From: Nodosilinea sp. FACHB-131
GTDB taxonomy: Bacteria; Cyanobacteriota; Cyanobacteriia; Phormidesmidales; Phormidesmidaceae
Reading direction: 5' to 3'
Assembly: GCF_014695395.1 (NCBI RefSeq)
Contig: NZ_JACJOF010000003.1
Coordinates: forward strand, 84,909-148,908
Length of the DNA stretch: 64,000 nucleotides
Shown here one piece after another: positions 56,202 to 64,000 of this stretch. The notes beneath the pieces were generated by a model. The model saw nothing but the letters and a program-made list of their open reading frames with translations, was not told where the DNA came from and ran no database searches. Position 1 is the stretch's first letter, and each line of letters starts with the position of its first letter. Both the position numbers and the translations under genes were made by a program.

Positions 56202-57506
56202 ATGGGTAAGTTTTCTCGCCGCCAAGTGATTCGCACCAGCCTCGCTGCCGGAGCTTTCCTGACCGCCACCCGCTGTGCCGCCCCCTCAGGCACCCCCAAC
56301 AACCCTGCCTCTGGCCCTCAGGTCAACACCAACCAAAGTAAAGATGTCACTCTGCGGCTAATTGGCACTGGCGTGTCGCAAATCAACGACATCCGCGACA
56401 AAGCCCAGGAAGACTTGGGCTTTAAGTTCGACATGCGAGCCCTCAGTACCGAAGAAAACAACCAGATCGCCATTACCCAGCCTGGCCAGTACGACATCTT
56501 TGATGGTGAATACTTCAGCCTGCCTCTAGTGGTGCCCTCGGGCAATCTTCAGCCCATCGATATTAAGCGCATCACCAACTACGACAAGATTGTCTCCTTC
56601 TTTAGAACCGGCGAGTTCAAGGGCATGCCGGTCGAAAAATCTCAGGGTACCGCTCCCTTCAAGGTGCAGTACCTCACGGGCGCCGACTCCAAGGAGTTTT
56701 CGGCCACCCCCACCGACTACGCCACCCTGATTCCCTTTCAGTACAACGCCGACACCCTGGGCTACCGTCCCGACCTAGTCGGTCGCCCTATTGAGAGCTG
56801 GGGCGAACTGTTCAACGAGGAGTTTAAGGGCAAAACCTCCATTCTCGACATTCCGCAAATCGGCATTATGGATGCGGCCATGGTGGCCGAGTCGCTAGGT
56901 CTAATGACCTTTGCGGACAAAGGCAACATGACCAAGGCCGAAATTGACCAGATCATCGAGATTCTCAAAGAGCAAAAGGCCAACGGCCAGTTCCGCGCTT
57001 TTTGGAAGACCTTTGACGAGTCGGTTAACCTGATGAGCTCTGGGGAAGTCGTGCTGCAATCCATGTGGTCACCGGCGGTGACGGCGGTGCAGTCCCAGGG
57101 CACTGAGTGCATCTACGCTCCCCTCAAGGAAGGCTATCGAGGCTGGGGCGGCGGCATTGGCCTTTCCAAAAACCTGGAGGGGGTTAACCTCGATGCCGCC
57201 TACGAGTACATCAACTGGATGCTCGACGGCTGGGTCGGCGCATTCCTCGGGCGCCAGGGCTACTACAGCGCCGCCCCCGAAACTGCCCGCAAATTCATGT
57301 CTACCTCCGAGTGGGATTTCTGGTACGAAGGCAAGCCCGCTGCCGAAGACATCGTTGACCCCTTTGGCAAAACCCTGGCTAAGTCTGGTGTCAGCCGCGA
57401 CGGCGGCTCCTTTGACGAGCGCTTTGGCAACATCGTCTGCTGGAACTCGACTATGGAAGAAAACACCTACCTGGTGCAGAAGTGGAACGAGTTTATTGCG
57501 TCCTAG
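56202..57506 (+). CDS. Tat-exported ABC solute-binding protein (PotD-like)
   Basis: The start is the ATG 56202 (MGKFSRRQVIRTSLAAGAFLTATRCAA); an upstream GTG-like frame lies inside the ATPase gene. Residues 5-27 are a twin-arginine signal (SRRQVIRTSL). The 434-residue body has the periplasmic binding-protein layout: YDIFDGEYFSLPLVVPSG, LIPFQYNADTLGYRPDL, the GKTSILDIPQIGIMDAAM hinge and GWGGGIGLSKN. It is related to the spermidine/putrescine-binding group, so a polyamine or other small cation is possible; sugar derivatives cannot be excluded. It lies 73 bases after the ATPase gene. Confidence 0.8.
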   Translation: MGKFSRRQVIRTSLAAGAFLTATRCAAPSGTPNNPASGPQVNTNQSKDVTLRLIGTGVSQINDIRDKAQEDLGFKFDMRALSTEENNQIAITQPGQYDIFDGEYFSLPLVVPSGNLQPIDIKRITNYDKIVSFFRTGEFKGMPVEKSQGTAPFKVQYLTGADSKEFSATPTDYATLIPFQYNADTLGYRPDLVGRPIESWGELFNEEFKGKTSILDIPQIGIMDAAMVAESLGLMTFADKGNMTKAEIDQIIEILKEQKANGQFRAFWKTFDESVNLMSSGEVVLQSMWSPAVTAVQSQGTECIYAPLKEGYRGWGGGIGLSKNLEGVNLDAAYEYINWMLDGWVGAFLGRQGYYSAAPETARKFMSTSEWDFWYEGKPAAEDIVDPFGKTLAKSGVSRDGGSFDERFGNIVCWNSTMEENTYLVQKWNEFIAS

Positions 57507-57525
57507 GAAGAGAGCGAAGGGAATA

Positions 57526-57571
57526 GGGGAGATGGGGAAGATAGGGAAGCTTTAGTCTCCCCCATCTCCCC
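57526..57571. repeat. Intercistronic hairpin between the binding-protein and permease genes
   Basis: GGGGAGATGGGG (57526-57537) and CCCCATCTCCCC (57560-57571) are perfect 12-base inverted copies; the pairing continues into GAAGATAGGGAAG/CTTCCCTATC with a shift. In binding-protein operons such stems protect the upstream message and raise its amount over the permease. Confidence 0.6.
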
Positions 57572-57639
57572 AACCTTCCCTATCCTCTCTACCTTCCCGT
57601 CCTCGTCACTCCCCTACTCCATTACTCTCCCCCTCTCCT

Positions 57640-58494
57640 ATGTCTGAAACTTGGAAAACCCTCAAGCCTTACGCGTTGATTACGCCGCAGACATTGGTAT
57701 TTCTACTGTTTTTGGTGTTCCCCATTCTCATGATTGGGGTAGTGAGTTTTTGGGAGTTCAACGGCTACTCGATGACTCCGGCATTTACCCTGGCTAACTA
57801 CCAGGGTATTTTGACCGATGTTACGTTTAAGACCTATCTAAATACGTTTAAGTTTTTAGGGATGGTGTGGCTGGCTACGCTCTTGATTGGCTACCCAGTG
57901 GCCTATTTCTTAGCGTTTCATGTGCCCAAGCTAGAGTGGCAAATTTTGCTGTTCTTAGTCTGCACAATTCCGTTTTGGACTTCAAATATCATTCGCATGA
58001 TCTCGTGGGTGCCGCTGCTGGGGCGGGAGGGATTGGTCAACCAAATGTTTATGGGCGTTGGTTTGATCCAGCAGCCGATGGAGTTTTTGCTCTACTCCGA
58101 TTTTGCGGTGGTGCTGGGCATGGTGCACCTCTACATCATTTTTATGATTGCGCCCATTTTTAACAGCCTGATGCGAATTGAGCGCTCCCTAGTAACCGCC
58201 GCTGAAGACCTTGGCGCTTCTGGCCTACAGGTTTTTAGGGAAGTGATTTTGCCCCTGTCGGCACCGGGTATTGCGATTGGCTCGATCTTCATTGTCACGT
58301 TGGTCATGGGCGAGTTTGTCACCGTTCGTCTAATGGGAGGAGGGCAATCGGCGTCCGTTGGCAAGCTAATTCAGACGCAGATCGGTAGTTTGCAATATCC
58401 TTTAGCAGCGGCTAATGCAATCGTGCTGCTGGCCGTGACGATGCTGATTATTATCTCAATTCTACGAGTGCTAGATATCCGTAAGGAGTTATAG
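57640..58494 (+). CDS. ABC transporter permease (PotB type)
   Basis: The 284-residue membrane protein has six or so helices and the EAA-type loop AAEDLGASGLQVFREVILPLSAPGIAIG (about residues 185-213), which docks to the ATPase. SSFWEFNGYSMTPAFTLANY-type features appear near the N-terminus, and LGREGLVNQMFMGVGLI follows. It is the first of two permeases and lies 133 bases after the binding protein gene, with the hairpin between. Confidence 0.85.
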   Translation: MSETWKTLKPYALITPQTLVFLLFLVFPILMIGVVSFWEFNGYSMTPAFTLANYQGILTDVTFKTYLNTFKFLGMVWLATLLIGYPVAYFLAFHVPKLEWQILLFLVCTIPFWTSNIIRMISWVPLLGREGLVNQMFMGVGLIQQPMEFLLYSDFAVVLGMVHLYIIFMIAPIFNSLMRIERSLVTAAEDLGASGLQVFREVILPLSAPGIAIGSIFIVTLVMGEFVTVRLMGGGQSASVGKLIQTQIGSLQYPLAAANAIVLLAVTMLIIISILRVLDIRKEL

Positions 58495-58662
58495 GTACAA
58501 ACAATTTCCCTACCTGAACGGAGTTATTTACCTTGAGTTTCTAGAAGGGAAAAACCAACGAAATTTCTCCTGATTAAAGTTCCGTGGAAGTCAGGCTAGG
58601 TCAGTTGCGTTCCCTAGGCGAAATCGACAGAAAATCCTACAGTTAATCCCCAGCCATTACCT

Positions 58663-59478
58663 ATGCAAAAACGCTCACTGACCTATTACCTACTGCTGGC
58701 ATTCTTCTGCCTGTTCGTGCTGTTTCTCTACGGCCCGATGATCACCATTTTTATGCTGTCCATGCAGGGCCCGGATGGTGGATTAACCTTCCCCATGCGA
58801 GGCTTTAGCTTCTATTGGCTAGGGCAGGTGTTTCAAGAGCAGCGGGTGGGTAATTTCATTGAGCCGTTTGTGCGATCGCTCATTCTAGGCGCTGCCGTCA
58901 TGGCTATTACCATTGCCGCCTCAGTGCTAGCTAGCATGGGGTTTCGCCAGCGGTTTAAGGGCTCCACAGTGATTTTCTACATGACCATTGCCAGTCTAAT
59001 TGTGCCGAGCATCCTGGTTTCTCTGGGCATCGGGGTTGTGTTTCAGGTAATGGGTTGGCCCACCAACTGGTTCACTTCCGGCCTAGGGGCTCACCTGACC
59101 TGGACTCTGCCCATTGCCTTTTTGATCATGCTGGGCATTTTCAACCGCTTTAACCCTTCCTACGAGGAGGCCGCCCGTGATCTGGGGGCCACCGACTCTA
59201 AAACCTTCTGGGAAATTGTCATGCCCTTGATCGCTCCCAGCTTGCTGGGGGTAGGGCTGCTCACCTTTACCCTCTCCTACGACGAATTTACCCGCACATC
59301 ACTGGTGTCTGGCCAGAGCAACACTCTGCCGCTGGAAATCTTTGGTATGACCACCAACGTTACTTCGCCCGCCCTTTACGCTCTGGGCACGTTGACAACC
59401 CTGTTCTCGGCGTCGCTGATTTTGATTGCTTTCTTTGCCTACAATGCTGTGGTCAGGCGTCAGCGGGGTAAAGCCTAG
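58663..59478 (+). CDS. ABC transporter permease (PotC type)
   Basis: The 271-residue membrane protein has helices at both ends and the permease loop EAARDLGATDSKTFWEIVMPLIAPSLLGVG (about residues 167-196). The spacer from the preceding permease is 168 bases with no gene. It completes a heterodimeric ABC importer with the PotB-type permease and the ATPase. Confidence 0.85.
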   Translation: MQKRSLTYYLLLAFFCLFVLFLYGPMITIFMLSMQGPDGGLTFPMRGFSFYWLGQVFQEQRVGNFIEPFVRSLILGAAVMAITIAASVLASMGFRQRFKGSTVIFYMTIASLIVPSILVSLGIGVVFQVMGWPTNWFTSGLGAHLTWTLPIAFLIMLGIFNRFNPSYEEAARDLGATDSKTFWEIVMPLIAPSLLGVGLLTFTLSYDEFTRTSLVSGQSNTLPLEIFGMTTNVTSPALYALGTLTTLFSASLILIAFFAYNAVVRRQRGKA

Positions 59479-59540
59479 GCTACGTTACAAAAGGTGCTGC
59501 CCCCGCCCCATCCTCTGCCGACACCTTTTAGGATGGGCCA

Positions 59541-60191
59541 ATGGACAGAGATGCTTTTTTGGTCCTGCTGCGACAGCACCGGGCGATCGCCGTTATCCGC
59601 GCCCCTAATCTCAATCAGGGACTTGCCATGGCAGAAGCTGCTGCCGCCGGTGGTATTCACCTGATTGAGATTACCTGGAATAGCTGGCATCCCGAGGATC
59701 TGGTCAGCAAGCTCAGGCACCGATTGCCCTACTGCACCATCGGCGTTGGCACTATCCTATCTAAAGCCGACCTCAGAGATGCTGCTGGGGCTGGAGCGCA
59801 GTTTTGCTTTTGCCCTCACATCGATCTGTCCATTACTAGGCTGGCCCAAAAGGTTGAAATCCCTATCGTGCCCGGTGCTTTAACGCCTAACGAAGTGGTC
59901 GCCGCCTGGCAAGCTGGAGCAACAGCCGTTAAGGTGTTTCCGGTTAACGCTGTGGGTGGAGCCAGCTATATCCGTAGCCTTCAGGGGCCGCTGGCTCACA
60001 TTCCTCTCATTCCTACCGGTGGGGTAACCGTTGAGAATGCCGGGGATATGCTGAAGGCCGGGGCGATCGCCGTGGGCCTCTCCACCAGCCTGTTTCCCAA
60101 AACTGCCGTAGCTGAGCAAAACTGGACAGCCGTAACGGCCCTGGCTACTCAGTTGGTAGATAACCTAACCATTGTGGATTCCTCGTTCTAG
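59541..60191 (+). CDS. eda: KDPG/KHG aldolase
   Basis: The 216-residue protein is a class I aldolase. It has Glu43 in GGIHLIEITWNS, GVGTILSKADLRDAAGAGAQF, and the Schiff-base Lys131 in ATAVKVFPVNAVGG. PLIPTGGVTVENAGDMLKAGAIAVGL lies near the end. It splits 2-keto-3-deoxy-6-phosphogluconate to pyruvate and glyceraldehyde 3-phosphate, the last step of the Entner-Doudoroff route. It starts 62 bases after the ABC permease and is likely part of that transcript, which is notable for an uptake operon. Its stop overlaps the convergent 60541 gene by four bases. Confidence 0.9.
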   Translation: MDRDAFLVLLRQHRAIAVIRAPNLNQGLAMAEAAAAGGIHLIEITWNSWHPEDLVSKLRHRLPYCTIGVGTILSKADLRDAAGAGAQFCFCPHIDLSITRLAQKVEIPIVPGALTPNEVVAAWQAGATAVKVFPVNAVGGASYIRSLQGPLAHIPLIPTGGVTVENAGDMLKAGAIAVGLSTSLFPKTAVAEQNWTAVTALATQLVDNLTIVDSSF

Positions 60192-60541
60192 CTGGCTAGC
60201 TTAAAGGCCTCCACACTCACGGCGTAAATAACCCCAATCTTGAAGCTGTTGATGCAGTCTAGCCAAACCGGTTTTGGCACCGTATTTGTCAAGGCTGGGT
60301 CACGCCAGCGACGACTATACACAAGCCAGCTGATCAGCTCTGCCACCAGCACTAGAAACGCTGAGACAACGGTATCTTGCGCAGCGGCTTGACCGGCGAT
60401 CGCCGCCAGAGACACCGTAAAAAAATAGCCCAGCAGCAGGCTCAGCAACACTAGTGATACCCGCCGCCATGGGTTGATTAGCCACTGACTAAACTGATCA
60501 CCGAGGTCGTCAATCAGGGTACTTAAGCGGGTGCGCTGCAT
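60188..60541 (-). CDS. Small membrane protein (DUF565-like)
   Basis: The 117-residue product has a leading amphipathic stretch (MQRTRLSTLIDDLGDQFSQWLINPWRRVSLVLLSLLLGYF, given in segments). Two membrane helices follow (about 28-48 and 62-84), and YSRRWRDPALTNTVPKPVWLDCINSFKIGVIYAVSVEAFKLAS lies after them. The pattern L...W..NPWR..S..L..LL.G.F at the start and a late N.F..G..Y....EAFKL segment is that of the cyanobacterial/plastid Ycf33-neighbour DUF565 (Ycf20-like) proteins. Function unknown. Confidence 0.6.
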   Translation of the reverse strand: MQRTRLSTLIDDLGDQFSQWLINPWRRVSLVLLSLLLGYFFTVSLAAIAGQAAAQDTVVSAFLVLVAELISWLVYSRRWRDPALTNTVPKPVWLDCINSFKIGVIYAVSVEAFKLAS

Positions 60542-60612
60542 AGGTTTTTCCCCTTAAAATGCCTCTGCCATATGGGACCACTCACAAGCAATGTTTTGCC
60601 GTTCTACAAAAA

Positions 60613-62787
60613 CTAAAACTCAACCCGGCACGCAGGGTGAATGCCCCCCTGACCACAGATATACTCTAGCTGCTCGCCCTCAAGATTTAACGCCTGAGAA
60701 AAGTCTACTCCCACCAGCAGTTCGGTAGTTTCTGGCGCCACAATGGTGGTCACAAACGCATCTTCCTGCGATCGCTCCGGCGTAAAAAATCGTGCCCCAG
60801 CTAGGTTTACCCCAGCCAAGTTTGCTTTCGCCAATACTGCCCCCTCCAGATTAGCGCCCTCCAGGTTTGCTCCCTCCAAGTTTGCTTGGCTAAGATCAGC
60901 CCCTTGCAAAGAGCTATGGGTGATATTAGCTTGCCGCAGGTTAGCTGACGTTAAGTTCGCCTCGCTTAAGTTGGCGTCCGCCAAATCCGCGCGAGTTAGA
61001 TCCGCAGAGGTCAGAGTCGCCCCAGCCAGATACGCCTGCCGCAGGCGGGCATCTACAAGGCTGGTCTGAGTCAAATTAGCGTCAGTCAAATCTGCCCCCA
61101 CCAGACTGGTACGGTCAAACTTGCCGTGGCTAACATCAGCAGCAATAAACCAGGCGCTGCTGGCATTGGCCCCAGAGAAATCTGCATAGGTTGCAAAGGA
61201 ATTACTCAGGTTGGCCCGCAGCAGACTGGTATTTCGAAACACCGTATAGCGCAGATGGGCAGCCACCAGACTAACTTCTGTTAAGTCTGATCCACTAAAG
61301 TCAGTCGTCCAATCATCAAAGGTGTCCTCGTGACCATCTGCCCCCGCATCAAAAAGCTTGGCTTTACGCATTCGCGCCCCTGACAGCACGGCATTGCGCC
61401 AGGTAATTCCCGCCAAATTCTGCTGCTCCAACACCATAGTAAACGCGTCGGGACTCTCGATTATGTAGCTCAAATTGGTGCCGCTGAGGTCAACCTGATT
61501 AAGATTGCCGCTGTGCAACACCAAAATTTTAGTCAAGGTTTGTTTCACCGTGCGCTGCCGCAACTGTGAAATTAGCCTTTGCTCGGGGGGTAGGGCCAGC
61601 AAATCATTGGCCAGAGCCAAATTGAGCCGCTGCAGATAAGGGATAGCCGGAGGTCCCAGGGTAACCAGAGCCTGCTGTAGGGTATCGAGCAAGCTATGGT
61701 CACTGGTCTGAGCTAGCATATCCACTAGTAGTGGTATAGCGCGAACATCCTGACTGCTGGCTAGCGCTAGAGCAGCCGCTTGGCGATCGCTGAAGGAGGT
61801 GGCATTGCGGCTAAGATTTTCTACTAAGGCCAAAAACAGCGCATCCTTTTGATTAGCCTGGGGCAGCCGTCGATCTAGCCACACAGCTCCTAGGCCACCC
61901 AGCATAACCACTCCAGCCAAAGCGCTAATCACAGGCAAATGTTGCCGCCAACCCCGCAGCCCTAACATCGCTGACTCAGCTGGAGACATCGCAATGGCCC
62001 TAAGCCCGCTATATTCTTCTGGGGTCAATCTCGCTAGCAGTGACGAAGTTAGCGAAGCTGAAGCATCTCCGTTGAAGGAAACATTACTCTGACTGTCAGC
62101 TGCAGGATGGTACCGACTTAGTATCTGCCCGCCCCGTAATAGCACAACCCGAGTGCCTGCCAGATTGTCATACCAGGTCCATCGAGAACGACTTGTCTGC
62201 CCTATAGTCCCTGCCCCCAATCCACAGGCGAGAGCGAGCCCACCTAGCCACGGCAAACTCGGAAACGCTCCGCTACCCAGCCAAATTCCATAGGCCACTA
62301 CTGTGGGCAACCCCCAACGACCCAGCTCTCTCACCAAAACCTTGCGGGCACTAGGTAGTGGGCGATCGCTTGCCACCACCTGTATTCCCAACCAACCCTT
62401 CGGCCAGGTTTTGCCCCGGGTTGCCAGACCATAAAGTTGACTACCCACAAAGACCCCTGGCAACACCAAGGTGCCAAACCACAGCACATTGGTTAGGGGT
62501 GGCACCTCCGTCACCAACCGTTGGCGCGGTTGCCCCAATGGACGCGCAATCAAACTCTCGGCAACCACTACCGCCGAATTTACAGGCACTAACTCTGAGG
62601 TAGAATGCCGCCGGACAAGCTCTCCTGCACCCCAGGGGAGCGCTATACTCCCCACCAGCAACCCCACCTCTAGGCTCCAAGCCGCCAGTCGCCGCAGAGA
62701 TAAACTGTGGGCTACCGATAACCGCCCTTGTACCCGAGCGACAGACACCTGCGCTGAGATCGGCTGAGAACGAGAAGGCTGTGCCAT
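60613..62787 (-). CDS. RDD-family membrane domain fused to pentapeptide repeats
   Basis: The 724-residue protein starts with an RDD-like membrane part (about 28-220). It has RRLAAWSLEVGLLVGSI, LATRGKTWPKGWLGIQVV and SRWTWYDNLAGTRVVLLR, the usual RDD order. A central membrane segment near 285-305 and a HEAT-like stretch follow (ALASSQDVRAIPLLVDML). From about residue 425 to 695 the sequence is pentapeptide repeats A(D/N)Lxx (for example ADLTDANLTQTSLVDARL; ANLEGANLEGANLEGAVL), a right-handed beta-helix. Such fusion of RDD to pentapeptides is seen in cyanobacteria. The role is unknown; it may present the helix at the membrane. Confidence 0.75.
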   Translation of the reverse strand: MAQPSRSQPISAQVSVARVQGRLSVAHSLSLRRLAAWSLEVGLLVGSIALPWGAGELVRRHSTSELVPVNSAVVVAESLIARPLGQPRQRLVTEVPPLTNVLWFGTLVLPGVFVGSQLYGLATRGKTWPKGWLGIQVVASDRPLPSARKVLVRELGRWGLPTVVAYGIWLGSGAFPSLPWLGGLALACGLGAGTIGQTSRSRWTWYDNLAGTRVVLLRGGQILSRYHPAADSQSNVSFNGDASASLTSSLLARLTPEEYSGLRAIAMSPAESAMLGLRGWRQHLPVISALAGVVMLGGLGAVWLDRRLPQANQKDALFLALVENLSRNATSFSDRQAAALALASSQDVRAIPLLVDMLAQTSDHSLLDTLQQALVTLGPPAIPYLQRLNLALANDLLALPPEQRLISQLRQRTVKQTLTKILVLHSGNLNQVDLSGTNLSYIIESPDAFTMVLEQQNLAGITWRNAVLSGARMRKAKLFDAGADGHEDTFDDWTTDFSGSDLTEVSLVAAHLRYTVFRNTSLLRANLSNSFATYADFSGANASSAWFIAADVSHGKFDRTSLVGADLTDANLTQTSLVDARLRQAYLAGATLTSADLTRADLADANLSEANLTSANLRQANITHSSLQGADLSQANLEGANLEGANLEGAVLAKANLAGVNLAGARFFTPERSQEDAFVTTIVAPETTELLVGVDFSQALNLEGEQLEYICGQGGIHPACRVEF

Positions 62788-62991
62788 AGAGAGCCCGATA
62801 CAATCCAGGTTTTGAATTTACTAAGGAATACTAAGCAAGCGACGCCCGAAAACTGGCCCTAGTTTTCCACCACAATTGCCCTTCATAATAGCGAAGGCCT
62901 CCCATTTCGGCGGATTTTAACTCTCGACATTTCAACCATTTATATAGAGCCTAGGCACCTTAAAATCTGGCACATTTACCGTCACATCCGC

Positions 62992-63020
62992 CTATATCTC
63001 TGAATATTATAGAGATATAG
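62992..63020. promoter_or_regulatory. Perfect inverted repeat before the small exported protein gene
   Basis: CTATATCTCT (62992-63001) and AGAGATATAG (63011-63020) are perfect inverted copies with a nine-base spacer, 28 bases before the ATG 63049. It may be an operator or a leader hairpin. TTGGAGG, the ribosome site of the gene, lies directly downstream. Confidence 0.45.
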
Positions 63021-63048
63021 ACAAATGCTCCTAATTGGAGGACACGCC

Positions 63049-63456
63049 ATGAAAAATATGCTTAAATCCTTTTCTCTGCCCGCCGCCGCCCTTGCTTTGG
63101 CTTTGGGCACAGGCGTGGCCTCAGCCCAGTCCGTTGCCCAAACTCCTCTCAGTCAGCCCATACAAACCAGCGGTTCTGTCAATCCTAGCCGCTCCTCCAG
63201 TTGTGGTGTTCTGGGCGATAGTGCAGTCCAAATTTTGCAGGTCAATCAAGACTTTGCCGCCGTTGATATTGCCGTAAATGGCACTAGCGGTCTCACCTTG
63301 CTTATTCAAGGCAGCAATGGCTTCAGCGAATGCCACACTGGCGGTGGCGGTACCATTAATGCACCGGGGCTGCTAAATCAGGGTACCTACTCCTTCTTCA
63401 TTGGCAATAGTGGCCCTACCCCCACTAGCTATAACCTCACCATCCGAGAAAATTAA
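63049..63456 (+). CDS. Small exported protein of unknown function
   Basis: The start is the ATG 63049 (MKNMLKSFSLPAAALAL), because TTGGAGG sits just upstream; an ATG at 63025 precedes it. The 135-residue product has a signal peptide (LPAAALALALGTGVASAQS). The small mature domain has SSSCGVLGDSAVQILQVNQDFAAVDIAVNG, then LTLLIQGSNGFSECHTGGGGTINAPGLLNQGTYSFFIGN. It is beta-rich with two Cys and resembles the PPC-like bacterial pre-peptidase-domain type. Periplasmic or surface location is expected. Function unknown. Confidence 0.6.
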   Translation: MKNMLKSFSLPAAALALALGTGVASAQSVAQTPLSQPIQTSGSVNPSRSSSCGVLGDSAVQILQVNQDFAAVDIAVNGTSGLTLLIQGSNGFSECHTGGGGTINAPGLLNQGTYSFFIGNSGPTPTSYNLTIREN

Positions 63457-63469
63457 TTTCGCTACCCAA

Positions 63470-63524
63470 ACACAACCAAAACTGCCTGAGTTAATTGAGT
63501 TGATTCAGGCGGTCTTGGTTGTGT
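63470..63524 (+). terminator. Long imperfect hairpin after the small exported protein gene
   Basis: ACACAACCAA (63470-63479) pairs with TTGGTTGTGT (63515-63524), and GCCTGA (63484-63489) pairs with TCAGGC (63505-63510) inside it. It starts 13 bases after the stop codon. No T run follows, so it may act by other means. Confidence 0.45.
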
Positions 63525-63559
63525 GAATGAGGAGCAAACAAAAATTCGCATTAATGAAG

Positions 63560-63830
63560 GTAGGTCACAGAAGCAGAAGAAAAAGCGCGACTACCTTCAG
63601 AACCAAAATTACGAAATGTGTCTCAATCCATTCCATAATCCGTTGCGGATGGGATGCACTGAATCAACCTAGAAGGCCTAAGTTGCCATTAGCGACTTTA
63701 CGCTTTAACCACAAGTTGATAGTGTTGTGGCTAATCCTAAAGACGGCACTGGCTCCTTTCTTCCTCTTGCCATCAAGTTCATGGCGTCAGTAACCCTTTC
63801 TCGCAAATCGATGAGCCAGAGGCTGAGAAT
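63560..63830 (-). pseudogene. Decayed IS630-type transposase remnant
   Basis: On the minus strand broken frames give LIDLRERVTDAMNL and, one frame over, KRKKGASAVFRISHNTINLWLKRK, the N-terminal helix-turn-helix of IS630-family transposases. Frameshifts and stops separate the pieces, and later sequence has no conserved motif. It lies between the exported protein gene and the rRNA terminator. Confidence 0.55.
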
Positions 63831-63840
63831 AGCATGTATC

Positions 63841-63885
63841 AATTAAAAACCCCTACCATTTCTCCGAGGAGTGATGGTAGGGGTT
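63841..63885 (-). terminator. rRNA operon terminator
   Basis: On the minus strand AACCCCTACCAT pairs with ATGGTAGGGGTT (plus strand 63848-63859 and 63874-63885), a 12-pair stem. It is followed by TTTTTAATT. It lies nine bases after the 5S rRNA 3' end. Confidence 0.85.
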
Positions 63886-63893
63886 AGAGTAAG

Positions 63894-64000
63894 GACCTGG
63901 CATCGAGCTATTTTGACAAGGGGCAACCCCCTCACTATCTTCGCCGCAGCTGCGTTTCACGACTGAGTTCGGGATGGGTCAGAGTGGGACCACAGCGCCA
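63894..64000 (-). rRNA. rrf: 5S ribosomal RNA, 5' end cut by window edge
   Basis: The reverse strand contains GTGGTCCCACTCTGACCCAT, then CCCGAACTCAGTCGTGAAAC, GCAGCTGCGGCGAAGATAGT and the 3' part AAAATAGCTCGATGCCAGGT. This is the typical 5S pattern. About a dozen bases of the 5' end lie outside the window, so the rRNA operon enters from the right. Confidence 0.95.

Noticed and set aside
63527..63793. Plus-strand frame of 88 codons before the 5S rRNA
   Set aside because: The opposite strand shows IS630 transposase pieces, so this frame is a shadow; its product is basic and featureless.

Overview
The window comes from a cyanobacterial chromosome. GCGATCGC (HIP1) and its core recur throughout, and the gene set is cyanobacterial: a BicA-type bicarbonate transporter, a cyanobacterial-type Mrp cluster, DUF1825, DUF815, DUF1400 and DUF547 proteins. 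High G+C content and the overall style suggest a filamentous Leptolyngbya/Nodosilinea-like lineage; I cannot name the species from sequence alone.

Region 1 (1 to about 19,545) is an integrated phage-like element cut by the left window edge. Plus-strand virion genes come first (scaffold, decoration protein, major capsid protein, adaptor, then repeat-rich fibre proteins and a glycosidase-like spike). A minus-strand operon (14,854 to 9,793) follows, centred on a membrane-anchored FtsK/TraB-like ATPase with membrane partners, a Zn-ribbon peptide and a DUF2227-like protein. Its control region is packed with repeats. A ribbon-helix-helix regulator and an M15 peptidase come next, then two unknown genes, a large nested inverted repeat, a small membrane protein and an ethylene-receptor-like EAL phosphodiesterase. 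The element abuts the 3' end of tRNA-His(GUG), a classic attachment site.

Region 2 (19.8-29.3 kb) is an envelope/secretion-flavoured cluster. Two glycosyltransferases of the rSAM/selenodomain-associated types lie at its ends. Between them are DUF4394/DUF4114 and DUF4331 exported proteins, a TPR protein translationally coupled to a NicO metal transporter with a His-rich loop, a small exported Cys protein, a DUF547 protein and a rhodanese.

Region 3 (29.5-39.6 kb) is housekeeping: HtrA protease, RimK ligase with its zinc-protease partner, DUF1400 hydrolase, low-molecular-weight phosphatase, YbaB, DUF1825, DUF815 ATPase, two VOC proteins, an HD protein and a small hydrophilic protein.

Region 4 (39.9-48.8 kb) is a sodium/bicarbonate island: bicA, an Mrp-type antiporter operon, an NhaS3-like antiporter, and a truncated second copy of the bicA 5' end. 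The Mrp operon has only one large antiporter subunit and is interrupted by an unrelated gene. The likely logic is Na+-driven bicarbonate uptake with Na+ extrusion.

Region 5 (49-60.2 kb) is a carbon-uptake block: a complete fructose phosphotransferase operon (EIIA-HPr-EI fusion, 1-phosphofructokinase, EIIB'BC), which is rare in cyanobacteria. It diverges from a spermidine/putrescine-type ABC transporter followed by a KDPG aldolase.

Region 6 (60.2-64 kb) holds a small membrane protein, an RDD plus pentapeptide-repeat membrane protein, a small secreted protein, a decayed IS630-type transposase, and the 5S rRNA with its terminator (end of an rRNA operon on the minus strand, cut by the window edge).
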